Shown in pieces: positions 9,309 through 17,903 of a stretch of 63,959 nucleotides of DNA. Source of the stretch: an uncultured Paracoccaceae bacterium (GTDB taxonomy: Bacteria; Pseudomonadota; Alphaproteobacteria; Rhodobacterales; Rhodobacteraceae); contig CAJWNQ010000008.1 of the NCBI GenBank assembly GCA_913043905.1, positions 1 through 63,959 on the forward strand. Reading direction: 5' to 3'. Positions within the stretch are counted from its first letter, which is position 1. Each line of letters opens with the position of its first letter. Below the pieces are notes generated by a model. The model ran no database searches, was not told where the DNA came from, and was given only the letters and a program-made list of their open reading frames with translations. A program made the translations under genes and the position numbers.

Positions 9309-10466
9309 TTAGATTTTATGTTTATATATCCAATCAAAGCGTTTTTCTAATAATTGAGGTGTAAGCTTGGATATTAACCGTAAAGCATTATGAATAAATA
9401 TACGCATAAATGTATTAGAAATATGAAATATTTTGCCATTACGCGCAGCTAAGTTTTGTACAGATGTGACACGTAATTTTCGTATTGCCTCATAACTTTT
9501 TAATGCATGATTTATATCATCTGTACTATCTAGAGAGCGCGCTAAAACTGAGGCATCTTCAAGTGCCATACACGCACCCTGCGCCATGAATGGAAACATT
9601 GGATGAGCTGCATCACCCAATAGTGTTAAGTGATTGCGCGACCACGTTTTTAGCGGTGGGTGAGTATACAAACCCCAAAGCTTTACCTGTCTTACTTGTG
9701 ATAAAATCTGTTGTACATCAGTACCAAAATCAGAAAATTCCGAACAAAGATTTTGAGTTGTACCTGCATTATCCCATCCTTCAGATACCGCCTGTTTGCA
9801 CTCTTGGACTGCTACAATATTTATTAGCTGACCACCACGCAAGGGGTACATTACCAAGTGTTTACCACGGCCCATATAGACAGTAGTTACAGTACTTACA
9901 GTTTTTGCTGGGACAGTTGCACGCCACGCCACTTTTCCTGAAAATTTTGCAGGGCCCTCATTGAGCCAATCTTGCCTAGTGGTAGAGTTAACACCATCTG
10001 CGCCAACTATAAGATCAAAATTGTATGTCATTCCATTGGCCTGAACTTTGGGGTGGTTACTTAAAGCATCAATAACTTTTGCCTTCGCATCTAATAAAAT
10101 AATTACTCCAAGCTTTTCTGCTCGTGCTATTAAAATACTCATCAAATCAGCTCGGTGTAATTGTAAATAAGGGAAATCTACATCTTGATTTTGACGAATC
10201 CGCGCCACAAGAGATCCCACTTTATAGTCACGCAGTTCAATCGCAAGAGGTTTGCTTATCTCGTTAAAATGTTCAGGTTTTATACCTAAGTCAGCCAGTG
10301 CGGATAATCCATTAGCACTAATTTGAATTCCTGCGCCAACCTCTGTAATTTTTTTTGCTCGTTCAAAAAGTGTGACATGGCCACCAAGTTTTGCGATAGC
10401 AATTGAGACTGCCACACCACCAATTCCACAACCGATTATACCAAAACTTTTACCTAATACTGACAT
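9309..10466 (-). CDS. FAD-dependent aromatic-type monooxygenase (salicylate hydroxylase-like)
   Basis: The product is 385 residues in the class A flavoprotein hydroxylase family. The N-terminal Rossmann motif is GIIGCGIGGVAVSIAIAKLG followed by an acidic strand end (FER). DLIVGADGVNSTTR is the mid-domain DG motif, and G284-D285 in LLGDAAHPMFPFMAQGAC binds the FAD ribityl. Relatives hydroxylate salicylate, 3-hydroxybenzoate or 6-hydroxynicotinate. No aromatic-degradation gene lies nearby, so the substrate is unknown. Roseobacters often carry this gene just after dksA, so the context says little about its chemistry. Confidence 0.8.
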   Translation of the reverse strand: MSVLGKSFGIIGCGIGGVAVSIAIAKLGGHVTLFERAKKITEVGAGIQISANGLSALADLGIKPEHFNEISKPLAIELRDYKVGSLVARIRQNQDVDFPYLQLHRADLMSILIARAEKLGVIILLDAKAKVIDALSNHPKVQANGMTYNFDLIVGADGVNSTTRQDWLNEGPAKFSGKVAWRATVPAKTVSTVTTVYMGRGKHLVMYPLRGGQLINIVAVQECKQAVSEGWDNAGTTQNLCSEFSDFGTDVQQILSQVRQVKLWGLYTHPPLKTWSRNHLTLLGDAAHPMFPFMAQGACMALEDASVLARSLDSTDDINHALKSYEAIRKLRVTSVQNLAARNGKIFHISNTFMRIFIHNALRLISKLTPQLLEKRFDWIYKHKI

Positions 10467-10473
10467 TGTATTC

Positions 10474-10507
10474 CAAATAAAAACACCGCGTGAATATACG
10501 CGGTGTT
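10474..10507 (-). terminator. Rho-independent terminator of dksA
   Basis: AACACCGCGT (10482-10491) and ACGCGGTGTT (10498-10507) form a perfect 10-bp stem with a 6-nt loop. On the minus strand the stem is followed by T-rich sequence (TTTATTTGG). It sits between the dksA stop at 10534 and the next gene start at 10466, so the two genes are separately expressed. Confidence 0.85.
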
Positions 10508-10533
10508 AATTGTGTTCATTATTTTATGGCGCG

Positions 10534-10956
10534 TCAATCGTCACGGTGAACTTTTTCTTTTCGTTCGTGTCGCTCTTGGGCTTCCAGTGAAAGGTTTGCC
10601 GTTGGACGAGCGTCAAGCCGCTTTAATGAAATTGGCTCTCCAGTTGAATCGCACCAGCCATATGAGCCATCTTCAATACGTCTTAGAGCACTGTCAATTT
10701 TAGATACTAATTTGCGCTGGCGATCACGCGTACGCAACTCAAGCGCTCGGTCTGTTTCCTCTGACGCTCGATCAGCTACATCTGGAATATTACGAGTGCC
10801 TTCTTGCATACCTTCAATAGTATCACGCCCATCAGCCAAAAGCGATGCTTTCCAATCTAGTAATTTTTTTTGAAAATACTCTACCTGACGGTCATTCATA
10901 AACTCTTCTTCGTCAGTAGGATGATATTCAGAATCTAACAATTTATTTACTTTCAT
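10534..10956 (-). CDS. dksA: RNA polymerase-binding transcription factor DksA (single-cysteine type)
   Basis: DksA enters the RNA polymerase secondary channel and, with ppGpp, controls rRNA and amino-acid promoters. The product is 140 residues from ATG 10956 (MKVNKLLD). The coiled-coil tip motif D59-x-x-D62-x-A64 (DVADRA) is intact. The zinc-finger positions read C102, T105, S123, A126, so three of four cysteines are lost. The same is known for the functional Rhodobacter sphaeroides DksA, so this is a lineage trait and not damage. The gene has its own terminator and a 352-bp upstream region, fitting independent control. Confidence 0.93.
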   Translation of the reverse strand: MKVNKLLDSEYHPTDEEEFMNDRQVEYFQKKLLDWKASLLADGRDTIEGMQEGTRNIPDVADRASEETDRALELRTRDRQRKLVSKIDSALRRIEDGSYGWCDSTGEPISLKRLDARPTANLSLEAQERHERKEKVHRDD

Positions 10957-11308
10957 AATAAGACTCAACTTTGGCTCAATAATCAATTAATAGATGGTTG
11001 CGTAACGTAGAATCTGTCAGATGTCACGTCTTAGTTTGAAGCCATTGTTAGATACTATATAAAGTACCCACTTTAACTAATCATAGTATATTCAATCAAA
11101 AACTAATCCTAAGTAATTCTGTATTTAATTATCCATCAATAAACCCTTGAAAAGGTGTAGTTTGATAATCCATTTGAATTCAAAATGATAACATACTGAG
11201 TAAAGCTCAGTTTACGCAAAGTTTAATATAAGCTTTCTTCTGAAAGTTCTTTTCACATCACCATAAGTGAAATAGAATAAATAATATAAACTATAAAAGG
11301 TAATTTAT
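10957..11308. other. AT-rich intergenic region between divergent dksA and the 55-residue membrane protein gene
   Basis: I see no gene here. It must hold the dksA promoter (minus strand) and possibly one for the plus-strand genes. Only short weak dyads are present, such as ACTGAG/CTCAGT near 11195-11211 and TTTCAC/GTGAAA near 11251-11275. No RNA gene or riboswitch fold was recognised. Confidence 0.5.
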
Positions 11309-11476
11309 ATGATCCCGTTAATAACCTTTATTATTGGACTTATTTTTGGGTGGATACGTTCCGTTAGAAAAAATGGAGTATTGCTTGACCATCTGCAATA
11401 CAGTGTTGCGCACGGATTAGCTTTTGGAATTATTGGCCTGGTCGTTTCAATAGTTTTAATACAACTAATCCAATGA
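11309..11476 (+). CDS. Small membrane protein, 55 residues
   Basis: An ATG frame of 55 codons ends in TGA at 11474. It is preceded by AAAAGG (11295-11300) at normal ribosome-binding distance. The product has two hydrophobic segments (residues about 3-15 and 38-54) around a short basic loop with RSVRKNG and LDHLQYSVAHG. I recall similar two-helix proteins of 50-60 residues in Rhodobacteraceae, sometimes mislabelled apolipoprotein acyltransferase; I assign no function. It lies 53 nt before the M48 protease on the same strand, so the two may be co-expressed. An antisense frame covers the same bases and is judged spurious. Confidence 0.65.
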   Translation: MIPLITFIIGLIFGWIRSVRKNGVLLDHLQYSVAHGLAFGIIGLVVSIVLIQLIQ

Positions 11477-11529
11477 TAAGCTTCTTTTAAGCCTGTTGCA
11501 TTATATGCAAATAATCCCATATTAAAACT

Positions 11530-12207
11530 ATGTTAAAATTTTCACCAATACTCTTAGCTGTAGCGTGGGCTGTAATAATGTATTACGTGTCAGCTTGGCG
11601 TACTAAATCTGAGATGGATAAAAAATCAACCTTGTTGAATGATCCACCGCTTCAAGCTCTCACAAATCAAATGGCTGATGCTCTAGATTTGAATCAAATT
11701 AAAGTACATGTGTACGAAATTGATCCAGTAAATGGACTTGCAGTGCCTGATGGTCGTATTTTTATTACGCGTGGATTTATGAAAAAGTATTATGACGGTG
11801 ATGTTACTGCACCAGAACTAGCCAGCGTTATTGCTCATGAGTTAGGTCACGTAGCTTTGGGTCATACCAAACGAAGGATGATAGATTTCTCAAGCCAGAA
11901 TGCAATTCGAGTTGCCTTAGCAATGTTTCTCAGTCGTTTTTTTGGTGGATTTGGGACAATGATTGCAAATGCATTAACTTCAATACTTGCAGCACGCTTA
12001 TCTCGTAAAGATGAGTATGAGGCCGATGCATATGCTGCAGCACTATTAATAAAGTCAGAAATTGGTGTTGAGCCTCAGATTTCAATGTTTGAAAAACTAG
12101 GAAAATTAAGTGGCGAAAGTGGTCAGCCGTTGGCTTGGATGATGAGCCACCCAAAAACAACAGATCGTATTACAGCTATTAAAAAATTACAAAATAAGTG
12201 GCAGTAG
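11530..12207 (+). CDS. M48-family membrane zinc metalloprotease
   Basis: The product is 225 residues. An N-terminal hydrophobic helix (about 2-22) anchors it. The zinc site is HELGH (103-107), with a downstream glutamate in KDEYEADAYAA as third ligand. The C-terminus SHPKTTDRITAIKKL is typical of HtpX/Oma1-like M48 proteins that end shortly after the last helix. Relatives degrade misfolded membrane or periplasmic proteins. It is shorter than HtpX, which has more membrane helices, so I do not call it htpX. It is convergent with the PIN gene, with 25 bp between them. Confidence 0.85.
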   Translation: MLKFSPILLAVAWAVIMYYVSAWRTKSEMDKKSTLLNDPPLQALTNQMADALDLNQIKVHVYEIDPVNGLAVPDGRIFITRGFMKKYYDGDVTAPELASVIAHELGHVALGHTKRRMIDFSSQNAIRVALAMFLSRFFGGFGTMIANALTSILAARLSRKDEYEADAYAAALLIKSEIGVEPQISMFEKLGKLSGESGQPLAWMMSHPKTTDRITAIKKLQNKWQ

Positions 12208-12232
12208 CTAACAAAACTCTCGTATATTCACC

Positions 12233-12766
12233 TTACCCAGCAATAAATTTTGCCAATCTTGGCAGACGCGATGATTTTAACATTTTACGATTGTTAATGC
12301 TTACACCTGATCGGCGAATAGCCTCTTTGCGGACGGCCTCAACTATCTCTAATATTTCCAAACGATTGGCCATAGCCATTTCTAATAGAAAATCGTCTGG
12401 TGAACGCCTGATTAAACCATGACCCGATAGAATCGTAGTAGGGAAATCTTTAAGATTGGCAGTCAATAATTCTTCGGCTTTACCTTCAATGGCAGCCTGT
12501 AATACATGGACATCATTTTCATCTGGTAAAAACAAATTGTGATCCTCTGGACCCATTTTTACCTGTGCACTTGGCCAGTTAACCCGAAGGAGTGCAATTT
12601 CTATAGTTGCTTCAGCTTCCTCGTGGTTTCGAGCAGCAGCTCGGCGCCACTCTTCAATTATCCGTTCCGACCATAATGGTACAAATAAATCTTTCGATGC
12701 AGCGCCCAATAATATTGAACGAAGAATCGAAGGGTAAATGACGCAGGTATCAAGAAGGACACGCAT
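12233..12766 (-). CDS. PIN-domain protein (RSP_2648-like), putative ribonuclease
   Basis: The 177-residue product starts with MRVLLDTCVIYPSIL, giving the first PIN aspartate. PDENDVHVLQAAI and LTANLKDFP carry the other acidic residues of the metal-dependent nuclease fold. The ATG overlaps the stop of the upstream RNA methyltransferase as TAATG, so the two are translationally coupled. No small antitoxin gene adjoins it, which argues against an ordinary VapBC toxin. I recall this pair as RSP_2647/RSP_2648 in R. sphaeroides, close to its dksA, as here. An RNA processing role is inference. Confidence 0.75.
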   Translation of the reverse strand: MRVLLDTCVIYPSILRSILLGAASKDLFVPLWSERIIEEWRRAAARNHEEAEATIEIALLRVNWPSAQVKMGPEDHNLFLPDENDVHVLQAAIEGKAEELLTANLKDFPTTILSGHGLIRRSPDDFLLEMAMANRLEILEIVEAVRKEAIRRSGVSINNRKMLKSSRLPRLAKFIAG

Positions 12767-13956
12767 TAATCGAGCCGTAGAAAAATAGATTTAAGGTAGG
12801 AAGATTCTGCGAGATGTGGATGTACTGGGTGATCCACTCCCGCTGCACCAGTATGGATAATTTGCCCTTTACGACCAGCTTTACCCATTCCCACTAAAGA
12901 TGATTTTCGAAATTTGGCCATATCAGCTGCATGTGAACAAGAACACAGCACCAAATATCCACCTGGCTTAACTAATTTAGCAGCCATTTTTGCTGCTTTT
13001 TCGTAAGCGCGCAAACCACGATCAAGTGTAGGCTTAGATGGTGCAAACGCTGGTGGATCACATACGACAACCTGATATGTTTCACCCTCTTCAGCAAGTT
13101 TTGACATCGCATCAAAAGCATCACCCTTAAGAGTGCTGAACGCATTAGAAAAGCCAGAGGCCTCTGCTCCTGCGATTGCTAAATTAAGCGCAGGCTGAGA
13201 ACTATCTATAGCTAATGCAGAAACTGCACCACCAGCTAGAGCTGCCAAGGAAAAGCCACCAACGTGGCTAAAGACATCTAGCATTGATCCCCCCTTGGCT
13301 AATTTGGAAGCAAATGCGTGATTTTCGCGTTGATCAAAGAATAAGCCTGTTTTCTGACCACCTGTGATATCTGCCATGTATGTGGCGCCATTCATTAACA
13401 CTGGGATCGGTTTGTCAGAAGATCCCTTGATAAATACATTTTCTAAGTCTAGCCCCTCAAGGGCTCGCGCACGACCTGCTGCATTTTTTAATATAATCTT
13501 TGGTGAAAATATTTGCTCTAATGCATCCGTAATTTCTGGCATCATTCTTTCAGCCCAAGCGGCGTTTGGCTGCACAACAAAGGCGTCTCCAAAACGATCA
13601 ATAATTACCCCTGGCAAACCATCCGCTTCAGCATGAATTAATCGGTAAAATGGAGTATCATACAACTGATCACGCAATTCTGCAGCAACTCTTAATTTAC
13701 TCACAATCCAAGCGGTATCAATTACTGTATCAACCTTTAGATCCATAACACGACCAGTAATTTTACTTTCACCATTAAATGCTATTAATCCAAGGTCTTG
13801 TTTGTCATTTGTTTGCACTTTCATAAAAGTCCCAGCTGGGATTTTTTTTGTGCGCCTATCTAACACAACATCATCGGAATAAATCCAAGGGAAGCCAAAC
13901 ATCACGCGTGCAGGTGATTTATTGGGGCGAAAGCGGAGTGTGGGAATATCTGTCAT
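12766..13956 (-). CDS. RlmI-like class I SAM-dependent RNA methyltransferase
   Basis: The product is 396 residues. An N-terminal PUA domain (about 1-80, with the ARVMFGFPWIYSDDV strand) precedes a linker and a Rossmann methyltransferase. Motifs are LDVFSHVGGFSLAAL (SAM loop), YQVVVCDPPAFAPSK (motif IV, with the DPPAF active site of 23S rRNA m5C methyltransferases) and GGYLVLCSCSH. Family members such as RlmI modify C1962 of 23S rRNA; the exact target here is inferred. It is coupled to the PIN-domain gene and is preceded by a separate hairpin, so this pair likely has its own promoter. Confidence 0.85.
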   Translation of the reverse strand: MTDIPTLRFRPNKSPARVMFGFPWIYSDDVVLDRRTKKIPAGTFMKVQTNDKQDLGLIAFNGESKITGRVMDLKVDTVIDTAWIVSKLRVAAELRDQLYDTPFYRLIHAEADGLPGVIIDRFGDAFVVQPNAAWAERMMPEITDALEQIFSPKIILKNAAGRARALEGLDLENVFIKGSSDKPIPVLMNGATYMADITGGQKTGLFFDQRENHAFASKLAKGGSMLDVFSHVGGFSLAALAGGAVSALAIDSSQPALNLAIAGAEASGFSNAFSTLKGDAFDAMSKLAEEGETYQVVVCDPPAFAPSKPTLDRGLRAYEKAAKMAAKLVKPGGYLVLCSCSHAADMAKFRKSSLVGMGKAGRKGQIIHTGAAGVDHPVHPHLAESSYLKSIFLRLD

Positions 13957-13981
13957 CAGGTTCGCTTACATGGGTTCAGAA

Positions 13982-14016
13982 CAAAAGAAAAGCGCCCAAG
14001 AATAAGCTTGGGCGCT
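13982..14016 (-). terminator. Terminator after the 48-residue small protein gene
   Basis: AGCGCCCAAG (13991-14000) and CTTGGGCGCT (14007-14016) make a perfect 10-bp GC-rich stem with a 6-nt loop. On the minus strand TTTCTTTTGT follows. It lies 42 nt beyond the stop of the small gene and 26 nt before the methyltransferase start. Confidence 0.85.
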
Positions 14017-14057
14017 AGAACAAACACTGGGAGGGAAATTTGTTTAAATTTATGGAG

Positions 14058-14204
14058 TTAAGCGTGTTTAACAGTAGCAAACGTGAAACGAGATTTAAAC
14101 CAAACTAACATGCCTGCAAACAATGCAGACATGTATTCTGCACGCAAGTCTAATGCTTCATCTCTGATTTTAATTAGATCAATATTTTCGTAAGAGTTAA
14201 TCAT
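14058..14204 (-). CDS. Small protein, 48 residues, RSP_7527/DUF1127-like
   Basis: The frame starts at ATG 14204, with GGAG 6 nt upstream on the minus strand, and ends in TAA at 14058. The protein begins MINSYENIDLIKIRDEAL, then LRAEYMSALFAGMLVWFKSR. This resembles the small roseobacter proteins whose core is an LRAE-M helix followed by a hydrophobic-basic helix. Some DUF1127-type relatives act on RNA turnover or stress adaptation, but nothing here shows that. It is a single-gene transcript with a strong terminator, which suggests high or regulated expression. Confidence 0.7.
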   Translation of the reverse strand: MINSYENIDLIKIRDEALDLRAEYMSALFAGMLVWFKSRFTFATVKHA

Positions 14205-14290
14205 GATAGTCTCCTTTATTTCTATAATCTTAACTTAGGAGACTTGCAGCTGGTTGACATCATACAAGATTGCCCTGCCGCCATGTCAGC

Positions 14291-14321
14291 ATTGCATGGC
14301 TAAATTACTTAGCCATGCAAT
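14291..14321. repeat. 13-bp perfect inverted repeat downstream of soxG
   Basis: ATTGCATGGCTAA (14291-14303) and TTAGCCATGCAAT (14309-14321) pair perfectly around a 5-nt loop. It begins 12 nt past the soxG stop on the minus strand, where a terminator or 3'-end stabiliser would sit. No T-run follows on the minus strand, so it may be a processing stop and not an intrinsic terminator. Confidence 0.6.
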
Positions 14322-14332
14322 ATTAATATTGA

Positions 14333-14896
14333 TTAATGAAAGCCAACTTCTGAACCTTTTTCAGATGCATTTTCCAACCAATCCATTACGTATCCTGCAA
14401 CCGATCGAAAGCATACTAAGCGAGCAGTCGTGTCACTGGTAAACCAAAATGCAACAGCTAATTGAGCAATTCGAGTGCGCCGTACTTCACCAACTGGTAA
14501 TATTTTTGATGACATATCAGCAGGTGAACCTTTTGATATTACATCCCTGATAGAACTACCTGTAAGTTCAAAGACAGCACGAGCATCCGATACGTTTACA
14601 ATTAGACTATGCACACCTTGTAAAGATTTTTCCATTTTTGCAATCGTTGCATCTACAGATTCATAATCAACCATAACCAATAATTCGTCAGGTGACATCC
14701 ACGCAGTTGCCCCTTTAGATGTAAAAACACATTGACGCTGATCAGGTATATTTGTTCCTGTTACAACTTTAATCACTTTTGCTATTGCATCTGACTTTAA
14801 ATCGCCTCGCAGAGTAATCATACCTATAAGTCCAGCATCTTTCACATTAATGGATCCATTGCTAGAAGCACCATTCAACCCTGTAACACTAAACAT
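14333..14896 (-). CDS. soxG: Sarcosine oxidase gamma subunit
   Basis: SoxG is the small structural subunit of heterotetrameric sarcosine oxidase. The 187-residue product resembles the folate-binding GcvT-like fold. Recognisable pieces are TAWMSPDELLVMV, NVSDARAVFELTGSSIRDVI and RTRIAQLAVAFW, all common in SoxG. ATG 14896 (MFSVTGLNG) overlaps the end of soxA by 8 nt; a longer frame to 14935 lies entirely inside soxA and is rejected. It is the last gene of the operon. Confidence 0.88.
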   Translation of the reverse strand: MFSVTGLNGASSNGSINVKDAGLIGMITLRGDLKSDAIAKVIKVVTGTNIPDQRQCVFTSKGATAWMSPDELLVMVDYESVDATIAKMEKSLQGVHSLIVNVSDARAVFELTGSSIRDVISKGSPADMSSKILPVGEVRRTRIAQLAVAFWFTSDTTARLVCFRSVAGYVMDWLENASEKGSEVGFH

Positions 14897-17800
14897 TTTG
14901 ACGAACTCCTTCTGGATCAAGGAAAACTTGATCACAAATTTTCACCTTTATAATCTCACCTTCTAATGTTGGAAAATCAATAATTTCTCCCATACGATCT
15001 GGACCAAATTCAATTAATCCCATAGCTATTGAGCGCCCTAATGTTGGTGAAAAATATGTAGACGTAACACGCCCAATCATATTTTTAACACCATTTTCTC
15101 TCACGGTACCATCAGTTGCATAAGCCCCATCTGGTATAACCACCTCTGGATCAATAGTCTTCAAACCAACTAACTTCCAACGAGAAGGGTCAGCCATATT
15201 AGAACGCAAATGAGCACGCTTACCTAAGAAATCATCTTTCTTTTTTGATATAGCCCATTGCAGGTTTAGATCTTGTGGAATTACAGTACCGTCAGTTTCA
15301 TCACCAATCATAATGAAGCCTTTTTCTGCACGCATCACGTGCAAACATTCTGTACCATAAGGCTGAATACCATATTCTACACCAGCCTCCATGCACATAT
15401 CCCAGAAGGCTTGGCCATCTGAAGCGGGCACAGCTATCTCGTAAGAAAGTTCACCCGAAAAAGAAATGCGGAAGGGGCGAGCCTTAATACCGCCAATTTT
15501 ACCCTCAACAAAACTCATGAATGGCAGTGCTTCCGCTGACACGTCCATACCACCTAATTTTTCTAAAACTTTACGAGCATTAGGGCCAACTACTGCAATT
15601 TGTGCATACTGCTCAGTGACGTTTGCCGTGTAAACTTTCCAGTCCCACCATTCAGTTTGCAGCCATTCCTCCATCCACGTATGGATGCGGTCAGAGCCTC
15701 CAGATGTCGTATGACATAAAAAGGTTTCTTCATCTAATCGTGCAACTACACCGTCATCAGTTAGAAAGCCATTCTCAGTACACATAAGTCCATAGCGGCA
15801 TCGTCCAACCTTTAGATTTGACATCATATTTGTATATAACATGTCTAAAAATTTACCTGCATCAGGTCCTTTTACAACAATCTTACCCAAGGTCGAAGCG
15901 TCTAGTAATCCAACACTGTTGCGGGTGTTCAAAATTTCTCGGGTAACTGCCTCTTGCACACTTTCACCATCTCTCTGGTAGCAGTATGGACGACGCCAAT
16001 CAGCAACTGGCTCAAAGAACCCTCCGTTATCTTCTATCCACTGATGAATTGGTGTTTTACGAATAGGTTTAAACAATTTACCCCGAGCATCACCAACAAT
16101 CGATCCCATAGAAATCGGGTGATAAGGGGGCCGGAATGTCGTTGTCCCAACATTTGGAATATCAGCATTCAAGCTATCTGCTAAAATTGCCAATCCATTA
16201 ATATTTGATAATTTACCCTGATCCGTTGCCATGCCAAGTGTTGTATAACGTTTAGTATGTTCAACACTCTCATACCCTTCAAGAGCAGCAAGACGTACGT
16301 CGGAGACTTTTACATCATTTTGATAATCCAGAAAGGTCTTAGCTTGTAATTTTATGGACATGCCTTGAGGCATTTGCCAAATTTGTTCTATGGGAGCCTC
16401 TGGCTCTGCAAATGCTTTTAAAGGTATCGAAGCTTTTGGTTTGTAACCTATTTCTTTTAATGCTTTACGGCATTGAGAGATTGCATCTTGCATTGAGCTT
16501 TTAGCGTCTAAACATCCATTAGCCGTACCACCGACTACTACAAAGCCAGTTCCATCTGCCCCTAATGGTGGTCGCTCTGGATCTGGTCGAAACATTGCCT
16601 GATTAGCATCCCAATTTAGTTTTCCACCACAATGTGACCACAAATGTACAATGGGAGACCAGCCTCCTGACATAGCTACTACATCACATTTAATTTCTTC
16701 TAATGGGACACCCTCGCCTGCCTGCAAACAAATTGAAACGCCCGTAACTTTTTTGGATCCTTTTACTTTAGAAATAGCCATACCAGTTTCAACACGAATG
16801 CCCATTTTACGAGCTTGGTTTGGTAGAGCCCCTTCAACTGAAACCCGAGCATCTAAAATTGCTGCTACCTTTAGACCAGCCTGAACTTGTGCAATGGCAG
16901 TACGATAAGCATCATCATTATTAGCCGCAAGAACCATGACATCTCCACAAGAAGTGCCATAATCAATGATGTAATCACGTACTGCGCCTGCTAGCATTAC
17001 TGCTGGAATATCATTACCAGCAAATGATAGTGGGCGTTCAATGGCACCAGTAGTAGTAATAATACGCTTGGCACGTATGCGCCATAAACGATGCCGCGGG
17101 CCATATTTTTCTGGTGAATGATCAGTTAAACATTCATAGCCTGTGGCCCAACCATGATCATACACTCCTGCACCCATAGTACGGGCACGCAATGTAACAT
17201 TAGGCATTTTCTTTAATTCACTTAACGCATTTTTAATCCATTTAGAACTATTTTTCTCATTGATTAAAACATCATCAACAGGTGCACGACCTCCCCATGT
17301 ATTTGTTTGCTCCAGTACTAAAACTTTGGCACCAACACGGCCAGCCTCAAGAGCTGCAGCCAATCCAGATGTACCGCCCCCCACAATTAAGACATCAACG
17401 TGAGCATAAAAATACTCATATTTGTCGTCATCTTTTTCTGTCGGAGCTGCACCCAAGCCAGCGGCTTTGCGAATAAAAGGTTCAAACATATGTTTCCAGG
17501 CAAATCGTGGAAACATAAACGTTTTATAGTAAAATCCCGCTGGAAAAATTGGGCTCATAATACGATTAACACCACCAATATCGAATTCTAATGAAGGCCA
17601 CGCATTTTGACTTTTTGCATTTAATCCGTTGAATAATTCAGTGGTTGTTGCCCGTTGATTGGGTTCAAATTTACCACCTTCACCTAAACCAACAAGTGCA
17701 TTTGGCTCTTCAGGGCCAGATGCAACTATACCGCGTGGACGGTGGTATTTAAATGAGCGGCCAACCAACGTTTGGCCATTAGCCAAAAGTGCAGAGGCTA

Positions 17801-17903
17801 ATGTGTCACCCTTAAATCCAGTCAAACGTTTCCCATCAAAGGAAAACTCTACCAACTTAGTGCGATCAATTAGGCGGCCGCCTGAAGATAATCTTGTACT
17901 CAT
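14889..17903 (-). CDS. soxA: Sarcosine oxidase alpha subunit
   Basis: SoxA binds NAD and tetrahydrofolate and passes the formaldehyde unit to 5,10-methylene-THF. The product is 1004 residues. The N-terminal region (to about 100) is a ferredoxin-like fold with GFKGDTLASALLANG. The NAD-binding Rossmann motif is LIVGGGTSGLAAALEAG. After an oxidoreductase module, the C-terminal third is a GcvT-like folate domain (LLDASTLGKIVVKGPDAGKF, and a later FRISFSGELSYEIAVPAS). ATG 17903 overlaps the soxD stop as ATGA. Length and domain order are normal for the family. Confidence 0.95.
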   Translation of the reverse strand: MSTRLSSGGRLIDRTKLVEFSFDGKRLTGFKGDTLASALLANGQTLVGRSFKYHRPRGIVASGPEEPNALVGLGEGGKFEPNQRATTTELFNGLNAKSQNAWPSLEFDIGGVNRIMSPIFPAGFYYKTFMFPRFAWKHMFEPFIRKAAGLGAAPTEKDDDKYEYFYAHVDVLIVGGGTSGLAAALEAGRVGAKVLVLEQTNTWGGRAPVDDVLINEKNSSKWIKNALSELKKMPNVTLRARTMGAGVYDHGWATGYECLTDHSPEKYGPRHRLWRIRAKRIITTTGAIERPLSFAGNDIPAVMLAGAVRDYIIDYGTSCGDVMVLAANNDDAYRTAIAQVQAGLKVAAILDARVSVEGALPNQARKMGIRVETGMAISKVKGSKKVTGVSICLQAGEGVPLEEIKCDVVAMSGGWSPIVHLWSHCGGKLNWDANQAMFRPDPERPPLGADGTGFVVVGGTANGCLDAKSSMQDAISQCRKALKEIGYKPKASIPLKAFAEPEAPIEQIWQMPQGMSIKLQAKTFLDYQNDVKVSDVRLAALEGYESVEHTKRYTTLGMATDQGKLSNINGLAILADSLNADIPNVGTTTFRPPYHPISMGSIVGDARGKLFKPIRKTPIHQWIEDNGGFFEPVADWRRPYCYQRDGESVQEAVTREILNTRNSVGLLDASTLGKIVVKGPDAGKFLDMLYTNMMSNLKVGRCRYGLMCTENGFLTDDGVVARLDEETFLCHTTSGGSDRIHTWMEEWLQTEWWDWKVYTANVTEQYAQIAVVGPNARKVLEKLGGMDVSAEALPFMSFVEGKIGGIKARPFRISFSGELSYEIAVPASDGQAFWDMCMEAGVEYGIQPYGTECLHVMRAEKGFIMIGDETDGTVIPQDLNLQWAISKKKDDFLGKRAHLRSNMADPSRWKLVGLKTIDPEVVIPDGAYATDGTVRENGVKNMIGRVTSTYFSPTLGRSIAMGLIEFGPDRMGEIIDFPTLEGEIIKVKICDQVFLDPEGVRQNV

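Noticed and set aside
11305-11520. 71-codon minus-strand frame opposite the 55-residue membrane protein
   Set aside because: No ribosome site and no membrane or domain pattern; the plus-strand frame has both.
12233-12766. PIN-domain protein as a VapC toxin
   Set aside because: No antitoxin gene adjoins it and it is coupled to a methyltransferase.
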